Positions 16,454-25,421 of a stretch of 64,000 nt of DNA are shown one piece after another. The stretch covers positions 124,001 through 188,000 of the forward strand of contig JAIHAL010000003.1 of NCBI GenBank assembly GCA_020054675.1, given 5' to 3'. Numbering within the stretch: the stretch's first letter is position 1; each line of letters opens with the position of its first letter. The stretch is from Oscillospiraceae bacterium (GTDB taxonomy: Bacteria; Bacillota; Clostridia; Oscillospirales; Ruminococcaceae). Both the position numbers and the translations under genes were made by a program. Under the pieces are notes generated by a model, which searched no databases, was not told the DNA's origin, and saw nothing but the letters and a program-made list of their open reading frames with translations.

Positions 16454-17884
16454 TTAAAGAAGTTTAAGCCCCTGCGCTACAATTTCCCTCTCGTCAAAAT
16501 GTATGTGCTCATTTCCGGCAAGGACTTGATAATCCTCATGGCCTTTTCCGGCAAGCACTATGACGTCGTCTTTTTTTGCAGTTTTAAGGGCAAAGAATAT
16601 TGCCTCTTTTCTGTCCTCAACTACCTCATAGGGAACATTTGCGTCATTTAACCCTTCAAGTATGTCGTTTATGATATCGCCGGGTTTTTCATCCCTTGGA
16701 TTATCGGAAGTGATTACAAGCATATCAGCATATTTTGCCGCCGCTTTTGCCATTTTTGGACGTTTTGTCCTGTCGCGGTTTCCTCCGCATCCGAAAAGGC
16801 ATATAAGCCTGCCCTTTGTGTATCCCTTTACGCTTGAAAGTATGTTTTCAATGGCATCCGGAGTATGGGCATAATCGCATATTACGCTAAAATCCTTTCC
16901 GGTGGGGATGACTTCGCATCTGCCCTTTACGCCGCGGCATGAAGCCATGGCGGAAATTACTTTCTCTTTGGGAATTCCCAGCTTTATGCAGGCGGACATT
17001 GCGGCAAGAGAATTGAATACGTTGAAATTCCCCGGAATCGGCACAAATACCGGAATGCTTTCGCCGTAAAGGCAAAAATCATAATTTGTGCCGCTTGGAC
17101 TTAAAGCAATGTTTTCAGCGTAAAAATCCGCCTTGCCTTGGGTGCTTAAAGAATATTTGTCGCAGAAAATTTCTTCAAAAAGCCTTTTGCCGTATTCATC
17201 ATCGGTATTGATGAGCGCCAAATCGCAAATGTTGAAAAGCATCCGCTTTGCCTTGTAATATTCCTCCATGGTTCCGTGGTAATCCAAATGGTCTTGGGTG
17301 AGGTTTGTAAATACGGCAATCCTAAAATGTGCGGGGCCTATCCTGTGCTGGACGAGGGCAAAAGATGAAACCTCCATTACGGCGCAATCGCATCCGCTTT
17401 TTACCATCCTGTCAAGCAGTTCCATGAATTCAAATGCCATGGGGGTGGTGTTTTCGGTTTTAATAATTTCATCGCCGATTTCATTTTGTATTGTTCCGAT
17501 AAGACCTGTTTTGTGCCCGCATTTGGTGAGGATTTCCTTAATCAGCTTTGTTGTGGTGGTTTTGCCGTTTGTGCCGGTTACGCCGATAAGCTTTAATCTG
17601 CGTTCAGGGTGGTTGAACCATGATGCGCAAAGCTCCCCATAAAACTTGCGTGTATTTTCAACGATAATTTGCTTTTCGAGTCCAAGGTCATGGTCGGTGA
17701 CAATTGCTGCGGCTCCGTTTTCAAGAGCTTTGCCGGCAAATTCATGCCCGTCGAATTTTTCGCCTTTTGCGCAGACGAAAAGCCAGCCTTTCTGCACTTT
17801 CCTTGAATCGTCCGTTATGCCGAGCACATCGCAGTCCGGCACTTTGGTTTGTATTTTGTTTTCAAGCAAATCGTAAAGTTTCAA
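16454..17884 (-). CDS. murE: UDP-MurNAc-L-Ala-D-Glu:meso-diaminopimelate ligase
   Basis: 476-aa Mur ligase adding the third residue of the stem peptide. ATP loop GVTGTNGKTT (101-110), TTPMAFEF, EVSSFAL, and, decisively, DNPR at residues 394-397, the motif that selects meso-diaminopimelate rather than lysine. This tells that the cell wall of this organism is probably of the meso-DAP type. Located between the class B PBP gene and murF in the dcw cluster. Confidence 0.96.
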   Translation of the reverse strand: MKLYDLLENKIQTKVPDCDVLGITDDSRKVQKGWLFVCAKGEKFDGHEFAGKALENGAAAIVTDHDLGLEKQIIVENTRKFYGELCASWFNHPERRLKLIGVTGTNGKTTTTKLIKEILTKCGHKTGLIGTIQNEIGDEIIKTENTTPMAFEFMELLDRMVKSGCDCAVMEVSSFALVQHRIGPAHFRIAVFTNLTQDHLDYHGTMEEYYKAKRMLFNICDLALINTDDEYGKRLFEEIFCDKYSLSTQGKADFYAENIALSPSGTNYDFCLYGESIPVFVPIPGNFNVFNSLAAMSACIKLGIPKEKVISAMASCRGVKGRCEVIPTGKDFSVICDYAHTPDAIENILSSVKGYTKGRLICLFGCGGNRDRTKRPKMAKAAAKYADMLVITSDNPRDEKPGDIINDILEGLNDANVPYEVVEDRKEAIFFALKTAKKDDVIVLAGKGHEDYQVLAGNEHIHFDEREIVAQGLKLL

Positions 17885-17910
17885 ACGGCTTGCCTCCTTA
17901 AAGAATATTC

Positions 17911-20139
17911 TTAATATTGGTCATGGGCGGCAAAAGTGACTTCAATTACCGTACCCTTAGATACTTCTGAGCCTTCCGGCCAGTTTTGAGAAATAACCAC
18001 GGCCCCGTTTCTTTCAGCGTTTCCGCTGATTTTTATGTTAAGCCCCAGATTAGCAACGGCTGAGTTTGCCTGTGATGCGTTCATGCCTATGAGGTTTGGA
18101 ACCTTTGCCGTTTCTTCGGTGTAATTTTCTTCCGTATAAAGTATTACCTTGCCTCCGCGCGGAATGGAATTTCCGGCTTCCGGCACCTGTCCGCAGACGG
18201 TTGTTCCATTTCCGATTACCTCATATTTAAGCCCGTCGTCTTGGAGCAAAGTCTTTGCCTGTTCAATATCCTGCCCGTCAAGCGAACGTACGGTTATATC
18301 CATTTTGGCAAGCTCTTCTTCGGTATATTGCGGATAATAGCCAAGGTAGGGGAGGGCCTCCTTAAACACGCTTGTCACTACCGGAACTGCAACTATGCTT
18401 CCGTAGTATTCGCCCATGGAAGGTTCGTCTACCATTACGAGCATGATTATTTCAGGGTCATCCGCGGGGGCAAACCCCACATAGGATGAAACATAAAGGT
18501 CGTCGCGGTTTCGTGCCAAATCTTCATCCTGTTTTTCAGATGTTCCCGATTTTCCGCCTATACGATAACCCTGTATGTACGAATTGCTTCCGCCGTTGTT
18601 GTTTACGACGCTTTCAAGCGTCTGGCGCATTATTTTTGAAGTTTCTTCACTTATTACCTGTCTTTTTACCTTTGGCTCAAAACTTTTTACCACATTGCCG
18701 TTGTTGTCGACAATTTTGCTTACAACATAAGGCGTTAAAAGCTTTCCGCCGTTTATTACAGCGGCATAAGCGGTAATCATTTGAATTGGAGTGACTTTGT
18801 TTGTCTGTCCGAATGAGCTTGATGCAAGCTGAACTGGCCCGAGATTTTTTTCATCGTAATAAAGCGATGTTTTTGCCTCTCCGGGAAGGTCTATTCCGGT
18901 TGCTTCCGTAAAGCCGAATGCGGCGTAATATTTGCTGAAAAGCGAGGCTCCAAGCTTTTGGCCTATTTGTATAAATGCCGGGTTGCAGGAATTTGTCATT
19001 GCCTGAACAAAATTTTGCACTCCGTGTCCTTTTTTAGACCAGCAGTGGAATTTTGCTCCGTAAACGTCCATAGTCTGGCACACAAAAGTGCTGTTTAAGT
19101 CAATTACTTTTTCTTCAAGTGCCGAGGAGCCGGTTACGACCTTAAATACCGAGCCGGGGTAATAAAGTTCGGTGATGGCTTTGTTTTTCCATTGTTTTTC
19201 CCTTGCGGTAATGTATGCGTTGCGGTATTCGTCGCCGGAAAGCTGTGCAAGCTGTTCTTTTATTCTTTCATCATATATTTCGGCGGGGGAATTGAGGTCA
19301 AATCCCGGCACCGTAGCCATTGCAAGGATTGCTCCGGTTTTTGCGTTCATTATTATCCCGCATGAGCGGTTTTGCGGATTGTGCAGGCTTACAGCTTCTT
19401 TAAGTCCTTTTTCAAGGTAATGCTGCAAGGTTGCGTCTATTGTCAGCACAAGGGAATTTCCATCTTTTGCATCAAAAGTTTTTTCATAGCGGTACGGCAT
19501 TTCATTGCCTTGGGCATCCCTTGCTGAGACAATTCTTCCGTCAACTCCGGCAAGATAATCATCGTAATATGCTTCAAGCCCGTATTGGCCGTTGCCGTCG
19601 CCGTCAAGAAATCCTATTACGCTTGCTGCAAGGTCGCCTTGCGGGTAATAGCGTTTTGTATCCTGCAAAATTGAAATGCAGGATATTTTATTTTCATTGC
19701 AAAAGGTTGTCAATAAATCGGCAGTTGGTTTTTCAACTTTTTTTGCTATTACCTGATATCGTGCTCCGCTGCCGGTTTTTTTGGTCATTTCTTCAAAGTC
19801 TTCTTTTTTTGTATTAAAAAGCTCCTGCAGCTTTGAGTAAATAAGGTCAAATTTTTCCGAATCCTTATCTCTGAAAGTTGTTGGGTCCAAGATTATGTTG
19901 AATACGGTTGCGGATTGTGCAAGTATCTGGCCGTTGGCATCGAAAATGCTTCCGCGGTTGGCATGAATGGCAATGCTTCCGAATTGGTTTTGATTTGCAA
20001 GCTTTTGGTACATATCACTTTCCGCCACAGAAACATTGAACATATTGAATATGATTGCCCCAACGAAAACAAGGACTCCGGACATTATCCATATGTTAAG
20101 GCGTCTTTTCATTTTTGGCGTTGGCTGGAAAGTCGACAA
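17911..20139 (-). CDS. Class B penicillin-binding protein (FtsI/SpoVD type) with two PASTA domains
   Basis: 742-aa transpeptidase: short cytoplasmic tail, one membrane anchor (residues 15-36), dimerisation domain with RGSIFDANG (62-70), transpeptidase domain with the three active-site motifs S330-V-F-K333, S384-C-N386 and K530-S-G-T533, then two C-terminal PASTA repeats (about 612-675 and 677-740). Two PASTA units resemble pneumococcal PBP2x, whereas SpoVD usually has one. Starts at TTG with AGAGGTG 7 nt upstream. It lies between ftsL and murE, where the septal transpeptidase partner of FtsW belongs. It could serve vegetative division, sporulation, or both. Confidence 0.93.
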   Translation of the reverse strand: MSTFQPTPKMKRRLNIWIMSGVLVFVGAIIFNMFNVSVAESDMYQKLANQNQFGSIAIHANRGSIFDANGQILAQSATVFNIILDPTTFRDKDSEKFDLIYSKLQELFNTKKEDFEEMTKKTGSGARYQVIAKKVEKPTADLLTTFCNENKISCISILQDTKRYYPQGDLAASVIGFLDGDGNGQYGLEAYYDDYLAGVDGRIVSARDAQGNEMPYRYEKTFDAKDGNSLVLTIDATLQHYLEKGLKEAVSLHNPQNRSCGIIMNAKTGAILAMATVPGFDLNSPAEIYDERIKEQLAQLSGDEYRNAYITAREKQWKNKAITELYYPGSVFKVVTGSSALEEKVIDLNSTFVCQTMDVYGAKFHCWSKKGHGVQNFVQAMTNSCNPAFIQIGQKLGASLFSKYYAAFGFTEATGIDLPGEAKTSLYYDEKNLGPVQLASSSFGQTNKVTPIQMITAYAAVINGGKLLTPYVVSKIVDNNGNVVKSFEPKVKRQVISEETSKIMRQTLESVVNNNGGSNSYIQGYRIGGKSGTSEKQDEDLARNRDDLYVSSYVGFAPADDPEIIMLVMVDEPSMGEYYGSIVAVPVVTSVFKEALPYLGYYPQYTEEELAKMDITVRSLDGQDIEQAKTLLQDDGLKYEVIGNGTTVCGQVPEAGNSIPRGGKVILYTEENYTEETAKVPNLIGMNASQANSAVANLGLNIKISGNAERNGAVVISQNWPEGSEVSKGTVIEVTFAAHDQY

Positions 20140-20220
20140 TTTTTTTCACCTCTTGCATTTTTTCTTGGATAAACAGACAGGGGCAATCCGCAAATCACCC
20201 CTTTGGTTAATCATATTTTT

Positions 20221-20682
20221 TTACCCGCGAAGATATTCCAAAATATCATAAAAATAGTTTTTGATTTTTATAAATATATTTGAGTTTTCGTTTGGAATTT
20301 CCACCACGTCGTCGGTTTGCAGCTGGACGTACTCCACCTGCGATTTTTCGAGCTTTTTAAGTCCGAGCACATTTTCGGCATAATCTTCTATTTTTTGGAG
20401 CGAAGTCTTGCTTTCTATTTCGGAATTGAGCCTTACGTTTTCGCTGTTTAAAAGTTCAACTTCCTTGGTTGCCGAGGTTATTTGACTCTGCACCATTGCC
20501 GCTTCAAACTTGCTGTATACCACTCCGCACATGAGCAGTCCGGCACTTATTATAATGGCGATGGTTTTGGGTGCGGAGGCATTTGTGCGCACAATTTTTT
20601 TAGCCTTTATGACCGGTTTTTCTTCACGCGGGCGGTATTCATATCTGGACAAATCATATGCCAAATTTGTTTGTTTAGCCAT
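20221..20682 (-). CDS. ftsL: Cell division protein FtsL-like
   Basis: 153 aa: basic cytoplasmic N-terminus (about 40 residues), one membrane segment (about 41-58), then a coiled coil (about 65-100, SATKEVELLNSENVRLNSEI) ending in the YAENVLGLKKLE element seen in FtsL/DivIC-type proteins. Sequence conservation in this family is low; the call relies on topology and on the position between rsmH (8-nt overlap) and the septal PBP. Expected to pair with a DivIC/FtsB protein and FtsQ. ATG start embedded in the end of rsmH. Confidence 0.82.
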   Translation of the reverse strand: MAKQTNLAYDLSRYEYRPREEKPVIKAKKIVRTNASAPKTIAIIISAGLLMCGVVYSKFEAAMVQSQITSATKEVELLNSENVRLNSEIESKTSLQKIEDYAENVLGLKKLEKSQVEYVQLQTDDVVEIPNENSNIFIKIKNYFYDILEYLRG

Positions 20683-21613
20683 TTTCAGAACACCTTATCC
20701 TTTCAATAATCCTCAGCTTTGCGCTTCTGCTCCTGTTGTTTTCTTCAAGTTCTTCCTTTGAGGCTTCTATTGCCTTTTTGTTCACAAGCTCGCCCTGAGG
20801 TAATCTGCCGCATACGCAGCGCGGAAAATCTGGCGGGCAGATGCAGCCTTTGCAGAACGATGCAAATCTTTGCTTTACAAGCCTGTCTTCAAGCGAATGG
20901 AAAGTAATCACAGCAAGCCTTCCGCCGACTTTGAGCGACGAAAACGCGGCATCCAGCCCTTTGGATAAATGCTCAAGCTCCCCGTTGACTTCCATTCTTA
21001 TTGCTTGAAAGGTTCTTTTGCAGGGATGTTTTTCCCTCTTTGATGCGGCAGGAAGACAGTTTTTAACTATTTGGGCAAGTTCAAAAGTCGTTTCTATCGG
21101 CTTTTTTTCCCTTGCCTTTATTATTTCGGAGGCTATTTTTCTTGCGAATTTTTCTTCGCCGAATTCAAAAATAACCCTTGAAAGCTCTTCATAAGAGTAA
21201 TTATTCACCACATCCGCGGCGGATAGTCCTTCTTGCGACATCCTCATATCAAGCGGCGCATCGGAATGGTATGAAAATCCGCGCTCTTTTGTATCAAGCT
21301 GATGCGATGAAACTCCAAGGTCCATAAGTATACCGTCCACAGCCGTTATGCCAAGTTCTTTGAGGACTTCATCCATTTCGGAATAATTGCTCCTCACCAC
21401 GACGGCGTTGTATGGAGAAAGCCTTTCGCTTGCGGCCCTTACTGCATCCGGGTCCCTGTCAAGAGCAATAAGCTTCCCGCTGTCAAGCCGCTTTGCTATT
21501 TCGACAGAGTGTCCCGCGCCGCCTGCCGTAGCATCTACATATATCCCGTCGGGCTTTATATTAAGCCCTTCAAGGCATTCTTTCAATAAAACAGGCTTGT
21601 GAACAAATTCCAT
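20675..21613 (-). CDS. rsmH: 16S rRNA (cytosine1402-N4)-methyltransferase
   Basis: 312-aa SAM-dependent methyltransferase. N-terminal HKPVLLKECLEGL, motif I YVDATAGGAGHS, GILMDLGVSSHQLD, RGFSYHSDAPLDMRMS and the C-terminal ITFHSLEDRLVKQ are all RsmH signatures. It methylates C1402 in the decoding centre of 16S rRNA. Second gene of the dcw cluster, 15 nt after mraZ, as in most bacteria. Confidence 0.97.
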   Translation of the reverse strand: MEFVHKPVLLKECLEGLNIKPDGIYVDATAGGAGHSVEIAKRLDSGKLIALDRDPDAVRAASERLSPYNAVVVRSNYSEMDEVLKELGITAVDGILMDLGVSSHQLDTKERGFSYHSDAPLDMRMSQEGLSAADVVNNYSYEELSRVIFEFGEEKFARKIASEIIKAREKKPIETTFELAQIVKNCLPAASKREKHPCKRTFQAIRMEVNGELEHLSKGLDAAFSSLKVGGRLAVITFHSLEDRLVKQRFASFCKGCICPPDFPRCVCGRLPQGELVNKKAIEASKEELEENNRSRSAKLRIIERIRCSENG

Positions 21614-21628
21614 ATAAATCCTTCCTGT

Positions 21629-22060
21629 TTAAAATCCCAAATCGTCCATTGCTTCTTCAAGCATATCCGGAGTAATATTTTCGTTTATGGAATCCCATTT
21701 TGCCTTATCCCATATTTCGGCGCGGTTTGAAGCGCCGATTACCACAACGTCCCTTTGAAGTCCGGCATATTCCCTCAAATGCTGGGGGATAAGTATACGG
21801 CCCTGCCTGTCCGTTTCAACTTCACAGGCGCCGGAAAAGAAAAACCTTTGCAAAACCCGTCCTTTTGAAAGGGGGATTGCTTTTATCTTTTCTTCAAGGA
21901 TTGCCCATTCTTCGCGTGAATATACAAAAAGGCATTCATCAAGGCCTTTTGTGATGATAAAACTGTCGCCAAGAAGTTCACGCAGCTTTGTAGGGAAATT
22001 CATACGGCCTTTTACGTCTATATTATGGTTGTAAAAACCCATGAGCGAGCTGCCGACCAA
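21629..22060 (-). CDS. mraZ: Transcriptional regulator MraZ
   Basis: 143 aa with two AbrB-like MraZ repeats: MGFYNHNIDVKGRMNFPTKLRE at the N-terminus and EVETDRQGRILIPQHLREYAG in the second half, each with the DxxGR core. MraZ forms oligomeric rings and represses its own dcw operon by binding tandem repeats near the promoter. I chose the TTG at 22060, which has AGGTGG 9 nt upstream; the ATG at 22042 would give the more usual family N-terminus but lacks a clear ribosome binding site. The operator repeats lie just upstream. Confidence 0.92.
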   Translation of the reverse strand: MVGSSLMGFYNHNIDVKGRMNFPTKLRELLGDSFIITKGLDECLFVYSREEWAILEEKIKAIPLSKGRVLQRFFFSGACEVETDRQGRILIPQHLREYAGLQRDVVVIGASNRAEIWDKAKWDSINENITPDMLEEAMDDLGF

Positions 22061-22110
22061 TGAATTTCACCACCTTTCAAAGCTTTTGATTCATCCTTGA
22101 ACTTTTTTCA

Positions 22111-22140
22111 CCACTTTAAACCACTTTACACCACTGTAAG
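22111..22140 (-). promoter_or_regulatory. MraZ-box operator: three 10-bp tandem repeats
   Basis: On the plus strand CCACTTTAAA, CCACTTTACA and CCACTGTAAG follow each other without gaps; on the minus strand these are repeated AGTGG units exactly one helical turn apart. They begin 4 nt after the -10 box, so they cover the expected transcription start. This is the arrangement known for MraZ autoregulation. Confidence 0.85.
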
Positions 22141-22143
22141 GAT

Positions 22144-22172
22144 ATTATACAACACTCCGAAAAAAAATGCAA
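22144..22172 (-). promoter_or_regulatory. Sigma-A promoter of the dcw cluster (PmraZ)
   Basis: On the minus strand TTGCAT (22167-22172), 17-nt spacer, perfect TATAAT (22144-22149). The MraZ repeats lie immediately downstream. Confidence 0.85.
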
Positions 22173-22253
22173 CAGCAATTATTACAAAACGGTAAATAAA
22201 TTTTGTTCAAAGAGATGGCAAAATATTTGGCTAAAATTTACAAAAACGGAATA

Positions 22254-22283
22254 AAATAAAAGGCAGCCCCGAAAGGCTGCCTT
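22254..22283 (-). terminator. Terminator of the hrcA-grpE-dnaK-dnaJ operon
   Basis: 9-bp stem AAGGCAGCC / GGCTGCCTT with a 6-nt loop, followed on the minus strand by TTTATTTTATT. Lies just after the dnaJ stop. Confidence 0.85.
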
Positions 22284-22285
22284 GA

Positions 22286-23452
22286 TTATTTATCCTGAAA
22301 GGCCTCTTTTATTTTATCAAAGAAAGATTGACGCTTTTGATAATTTTTTTCATTCAGGGATGCTTCAAATTCCTTTAAAGCTTCCTTTTGCTTCTTGGTA
22401 AGGTTTGATGGCACCTCTACATATACCTTTACATATTGGTCGCCTCTGTCGCTTCGGTTGAGCTTTTTAACGCCCTTGCCCTTGAGCCGGAAAGTCGTTC
22501 CGTTTTGCGTGCCTTCCGGAATTTCATATTTTACCTTTCCGTCTATTGTTGGTACAACAATTTCATCGCCGAGGGTTGCCTGCATGTAAGTAATAGGAAT
22601 CTCACAATATATATCATAACCTTTGCGCTCGAAAATCGGGTCCGGACGAACTGAAACAGTTATGTTCAAATCTCCAGCGGGACCTCCGTTTATTCCGGCG
22701 TCGCCCTGATTTCTCAGCTGCAAGGTCTGGCCGTCGTTTATTCCTGCCGGGACCTCCACGTTAAGCGTTTTGGAAACTCTCATGCGGCCTGTTCCGGAGC
22801 ATTTTGGACATGGGTTTGAAATGACTTTTCCCTTTCCACCGCATCTTGAACAGGTTCTTGTTGTGGAAATCATGCCGAAAGGAGTTCTTTGAGTAACTTT
22901 AACCTGACCTGTTCCTCCGCAGTCCGGACAGGTTTGCGGTGAAGAGCCTGCCGCAGCACCGGTTCCGCCGCAATCGGAGCATGTTTCCATGCGTTCGATT
23001 CTAACCTCCGCTTTGCAGCCCTTGCAGGCATCCATAAAGCTTATGGTAATGTTTTTGCCGATATCCTGTCCGCGCCTTGGGGCATTGGGATTGGAATATC
23101 TTGTTCCGCCGAAAGCTCCTCCGAAAATGCTTTCAAATATATCGCCAACATCGGCGCCAAATCCGCCGAAACCGCCAAATCCGGAAAAATCCCCGCCGGA
23201 GTAAGACCCTGCGCCGTAAGTCGGGTCAACGCCGGCATGGCCGAACTGGTCGTAGCGCGATTTCTTTTCAGGGTCGGAAAGAACCTCGTAAGCTTCGTTT
23301 ATTTCCTTGAATTTTGCTTCCGCCTCTTTGTCGTTCGGATGGAAATCCGGGTGATATTGCCTTGCAAGCTTTCTGAAAGCTTTTTTTATTTCGTCATCCG
23401 AAGCGCTTCTTGAAACGCCGAGAACCTCATAATAATCTCTTTTTTCTGCCAA
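22286..23452 (-). CDS. dnaJ: Chaperone protein DnaJ (type A Hsp40)
   Basis: 388 aa. J-domain with the HPD triad (QYHPDFHPND), a Gly/Phe-rich linker (about 70-110), a zinc domain with four CxxCxGxG repeats (CSDCGGTG, CPDCGGTG, CSRCGGKG, CPKCSGTG) and the C-terminal substrate-binding domains. It stimulates DnaK ATPase and delivers clients. TTG start with AAGGAGTG 6 nt upstream. Last gene of the HrcA-regulated operon; a perfect hairpin lies between dnaK and dnaJ. Confidence 0.96.
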   Translation of the reverse strand: MAEKRDYYEVLGVSRSASDDEIKKAFRKLARQYHPDFHPNDKEAEAKFKEINEAYEVLSDPEKKSRYDQFGHAGVDPTYGAGSYSGGDFSGFGGFGGFGADVGDIFESIFGGAFGGTRYSNPNAPRRGQDIGKNITISFMDACKGCKAEVRIERMETCSDCGGTGAAAGSSPQTCPDCGGTGQVKVTQRTPFGMISTTRTCSRCGGKGKVISNPCPKCSGTGRMRVSKTLNVEVPAGINDGQTLQLRNQGDAGINGGPAGDLNITVSVRPDPIFERKGYDIYCEIPITYMQATLGDEIVVPTIDGKVKYEIPEGTQNGTTFRLKGKGVKKLNRSDRGDQYVKVYVEVPSNLTKKQKEALKEFEASLNEKNYQKRQSFFDKIKEAFQDK

Positions 23453-23491
23453 AGGGGTTCACTCCTTTATTTAAATGGAGAAAATACAGAT

Positions 23492-23524
23492 TCAGAATGC
23501 GGAATTTTAAATTCCGCATTCTGA
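23492..23524. other. Perfect 14-bp inverted repeat between dnaK and dnaJ
   Basis: Arms TCAGAATGCGGAAT and ATTCCGCATTCTGA around a 5-nt TTTAA loop. No U-tract follows in the operon direction, so it is more likely an mRNA processing or stability hairpin, or a weak attenuator, setting dnaJ below dnaK, than a full terminator. Confidence 0.7.
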
Positions 23525-23535
23525 CTGCCTGAAAG

Positions 23536-25359
23536 TTAATTTACATCTTTAAAATCGGCGTCCACAACGTCATCCGGCTTTACGGTGTCGCCGGCGGAAG
23601 CTTGCTGCGCTCCGGCATTTGAAGCGGCTGCCTGGTATGCCTTTGAAGAAATTTCATAGAATGCCTTTTGCAGCTCTTCTGTTTTAGCCTTTATTTCGGA
23701 TACATTTGAGCCTTTTGCAGCTTCTTTAAGCGCATTTATCTTGTCTTCCACATTTCTCTTTTCATCGGCGGAAACCTTGTCGCCAAAGTCCGAAAGAGCC
23801 TTTTCGCACTGGAATATGAGATTGTCCGCATTGTTCTTTGCGTCAACTTCTTCTTTTCTCTTTCTGTCCTCTTCGGCGTATCTTTCGGCGTCCTTAACAG
23901 CCTTTTCGATATCCTCCTTGGACATGTTGGTTGTAGCAGTGATAGAAATGTGCTGTTCTTTTCCGGTGCCCAAATCCTTTGCGGAAACGTGAACTATTCC
24001 GTTTGCGTCAATATCGAAAGTAACCTCAATCTGCGGAACGCCTCTCGGAGCCGGCGGAATTCCGTCAAGCCTGAATGTTCCGAGGAGCTTGTTGTCCTTT
24101 GCAAATTCACGCTCGCCTTGGAGGATGTTTATGTCAACCGCGGTCTGGTTGTCTGCGGCAGTTGAGAAAATCTGCGATTTCTTTGTAGGAATGGTAGTAT
24201 TTCTTTCAATGATTTTTGTGCATACTCCGCCGAGAGTTTCAAGTCCAAGAGAAAGCGGAGTAACGTCGAGGAGCAAAAGTCCTTCTTTTACTTCGCCGCC
24301 AAGGATGCCGCCCTGGTAAGCCGCACCGAGGGCAACGCATTCATCAGGGTTGATGCCTTTGAAAGGCTCTTTTCCCATAAATTTCCTTACAGCTTCCTGT
24401 ACGGCTGGAATTCTTGTCGAACCGCCCACCAAAAGAACCTTATTAAGGTCGCTTGGCTTAAGTCCGCTGTCGGAGAGAGCCTGCTTTACAGGACCCATGG
24501 TAGCTTCAACAAGGTCCGCTGTAAGCTCATTGAATTTAGCCTGCGTAAGGGTGAGGTCGAGGTGCTTAGGACCTGTTGCGTCAGCGGTTATGAAGGGGAG
24601 GTTTATGTTTGTGCTTGGAACGGATGAAAGCTCGATTTTTGCTTTTTCAGCGGCTTCTTTAAGGCGCTGCATAGCCATTTTGTCCGTGCTTAAATCAATT
24701 CCGTCGGATTTTTTGAATTCCGAGAGCATCCACTTGATTATTCTTTCGTCAAAATCATCTCCGCCGAGGCGGTTGTTTCCGGCGGTTGCAAGAACTTCGG
24801 TTACGCCGTCGCCCATTTCGATTATGGATACGTCAAAAGTACCGCCTCCAAGGTCGTAAACCATTATCTTTTGGTCTTCTTCCTTGTCGATTCCATAAGC
24901 AAGAGCCGCTGCGGTCGGTTCGTTGATAATTCTTCTTACATTAAGTCCTGCAATTTGTCCGGCATCCTTTGTTGCCTGCCTTTGGGCGTCGGTAAAGTAT
25001 GCGGGAACGGTGATGACCGCTTCGGTTACTTTTTCTCCGAGGTAAGCTTCGGCATCTGCTTTGAGCTTTTGAAGAATCATTGCGGAAATTTCCTGCGGAG
25101 TGTAGCTTTTTTCATCAATGTTCACCTTGTAGTCTGAGCCCATGTGCCTTTTAATTGATGAAATTGTCCTTTCCGGATTTGTAATAGCCTGCCTTTTGGC
25201 AACCTGGCCTACAAGCCTTTCGCCTGTTTTTGAAAATGCCACTACGGACGGAGTGGTTCTTGCTCCCTCCGAGTTGGGGATAACCACTGCGTTTCCGCCT
25301 TCCATAACGGCAACGCAGGAGTTTGTGGTACCTAAGTCAATACCTATTATTTTAGCCAT
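23536..25359 (-). CDS. dnaK: Chaperone protein DnaK (Hsp70)
   Basis: 607 aa, normal for a Gram-positive DnaK. N-terminal ATPase with [26 protein letters not shown] and [12 protein letters not shown], the hydrophobic linker [18 protein letters not shown], beta-sandwich substrate domain and helical lid. The tail is Ala/Gly-rich and ends [11 protein letters not shown], the usual bacterial DnaK ending. Works with the GrpE and DnaJ encoded on either side. Expression is expected to be controlled by HrcA through the CIRCE upstream of hrcA. Confidence 0.97.
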   Translation of the reverse strand: MAKIIGIDLGTTNSCVAVMEGGNAVVIPNSEGARTTPSVVAFSKTGERLVGQVAKRQAITNPERTISSIKRHMGSDYKVNIDEKSYTPQEISAMILQKLKADAEAYLGEKVTEAVITVPAYFTDAQRQATKDAGQIAGLNVRRIINEPTAAALAYGIDKEEDQKIMVYDLGGGTFDVSIIEMGDGVTEVLATAGNNRLGGDDFDERIIKWMLSEFKKSDGIDLSTDKMAMQRLKEAAEKAKIELSSVPSTNINLPFITADATGPKHLDLTLTQAKFNELTADLVEATMGPVKQALSDSGLKPSDLNKVLLVGGSTRIPAVQEAVRKFMGKEPFKGINPDECVALGAAYQGGILGGEVKEGLLLLDVTPLSLGLETLGGVCTKIIERNTTIPTKKSQIFSTAADNQTAVDINILQGEREFAKDNKLLGTFRLDGIPPAPRGVPQIEVTFDIDANGIVHVSAKDLGTGKEQHISITATTNMSKEDIEKAVKDAERYAEEDRKRKEEVDAKNNADNLIFQCEKALSDFGDKVSADEKRNVEDKINALKEAAKGSNVSEIKAKTEELQKAFYEISSKAYQAAASNAGAQQASAGDTVKPDDVVDADFKDVN

Positions 25360-25421
25360 ATTAAATTCCCTTCCTATCGTTTTTAGTTTTTATTTCAAAT
25401 TATTTCGGATAAACTTTTTTG

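Noticed and set aside
20165-20215. Inverted repeat AGGGG/CCCCT in the ftsL-PBP gap as a terminator
   Set aside because: The stem is only about 5 bp with a 14-nt loop and no U-tract, and both flanking genes belong to the same operon.
22111-22140. Short CRISPR-like tandem repeats
   Set aside because: Units are 10 bp without spacers and lie at the mraZ promoter; they are MraZ boxes.
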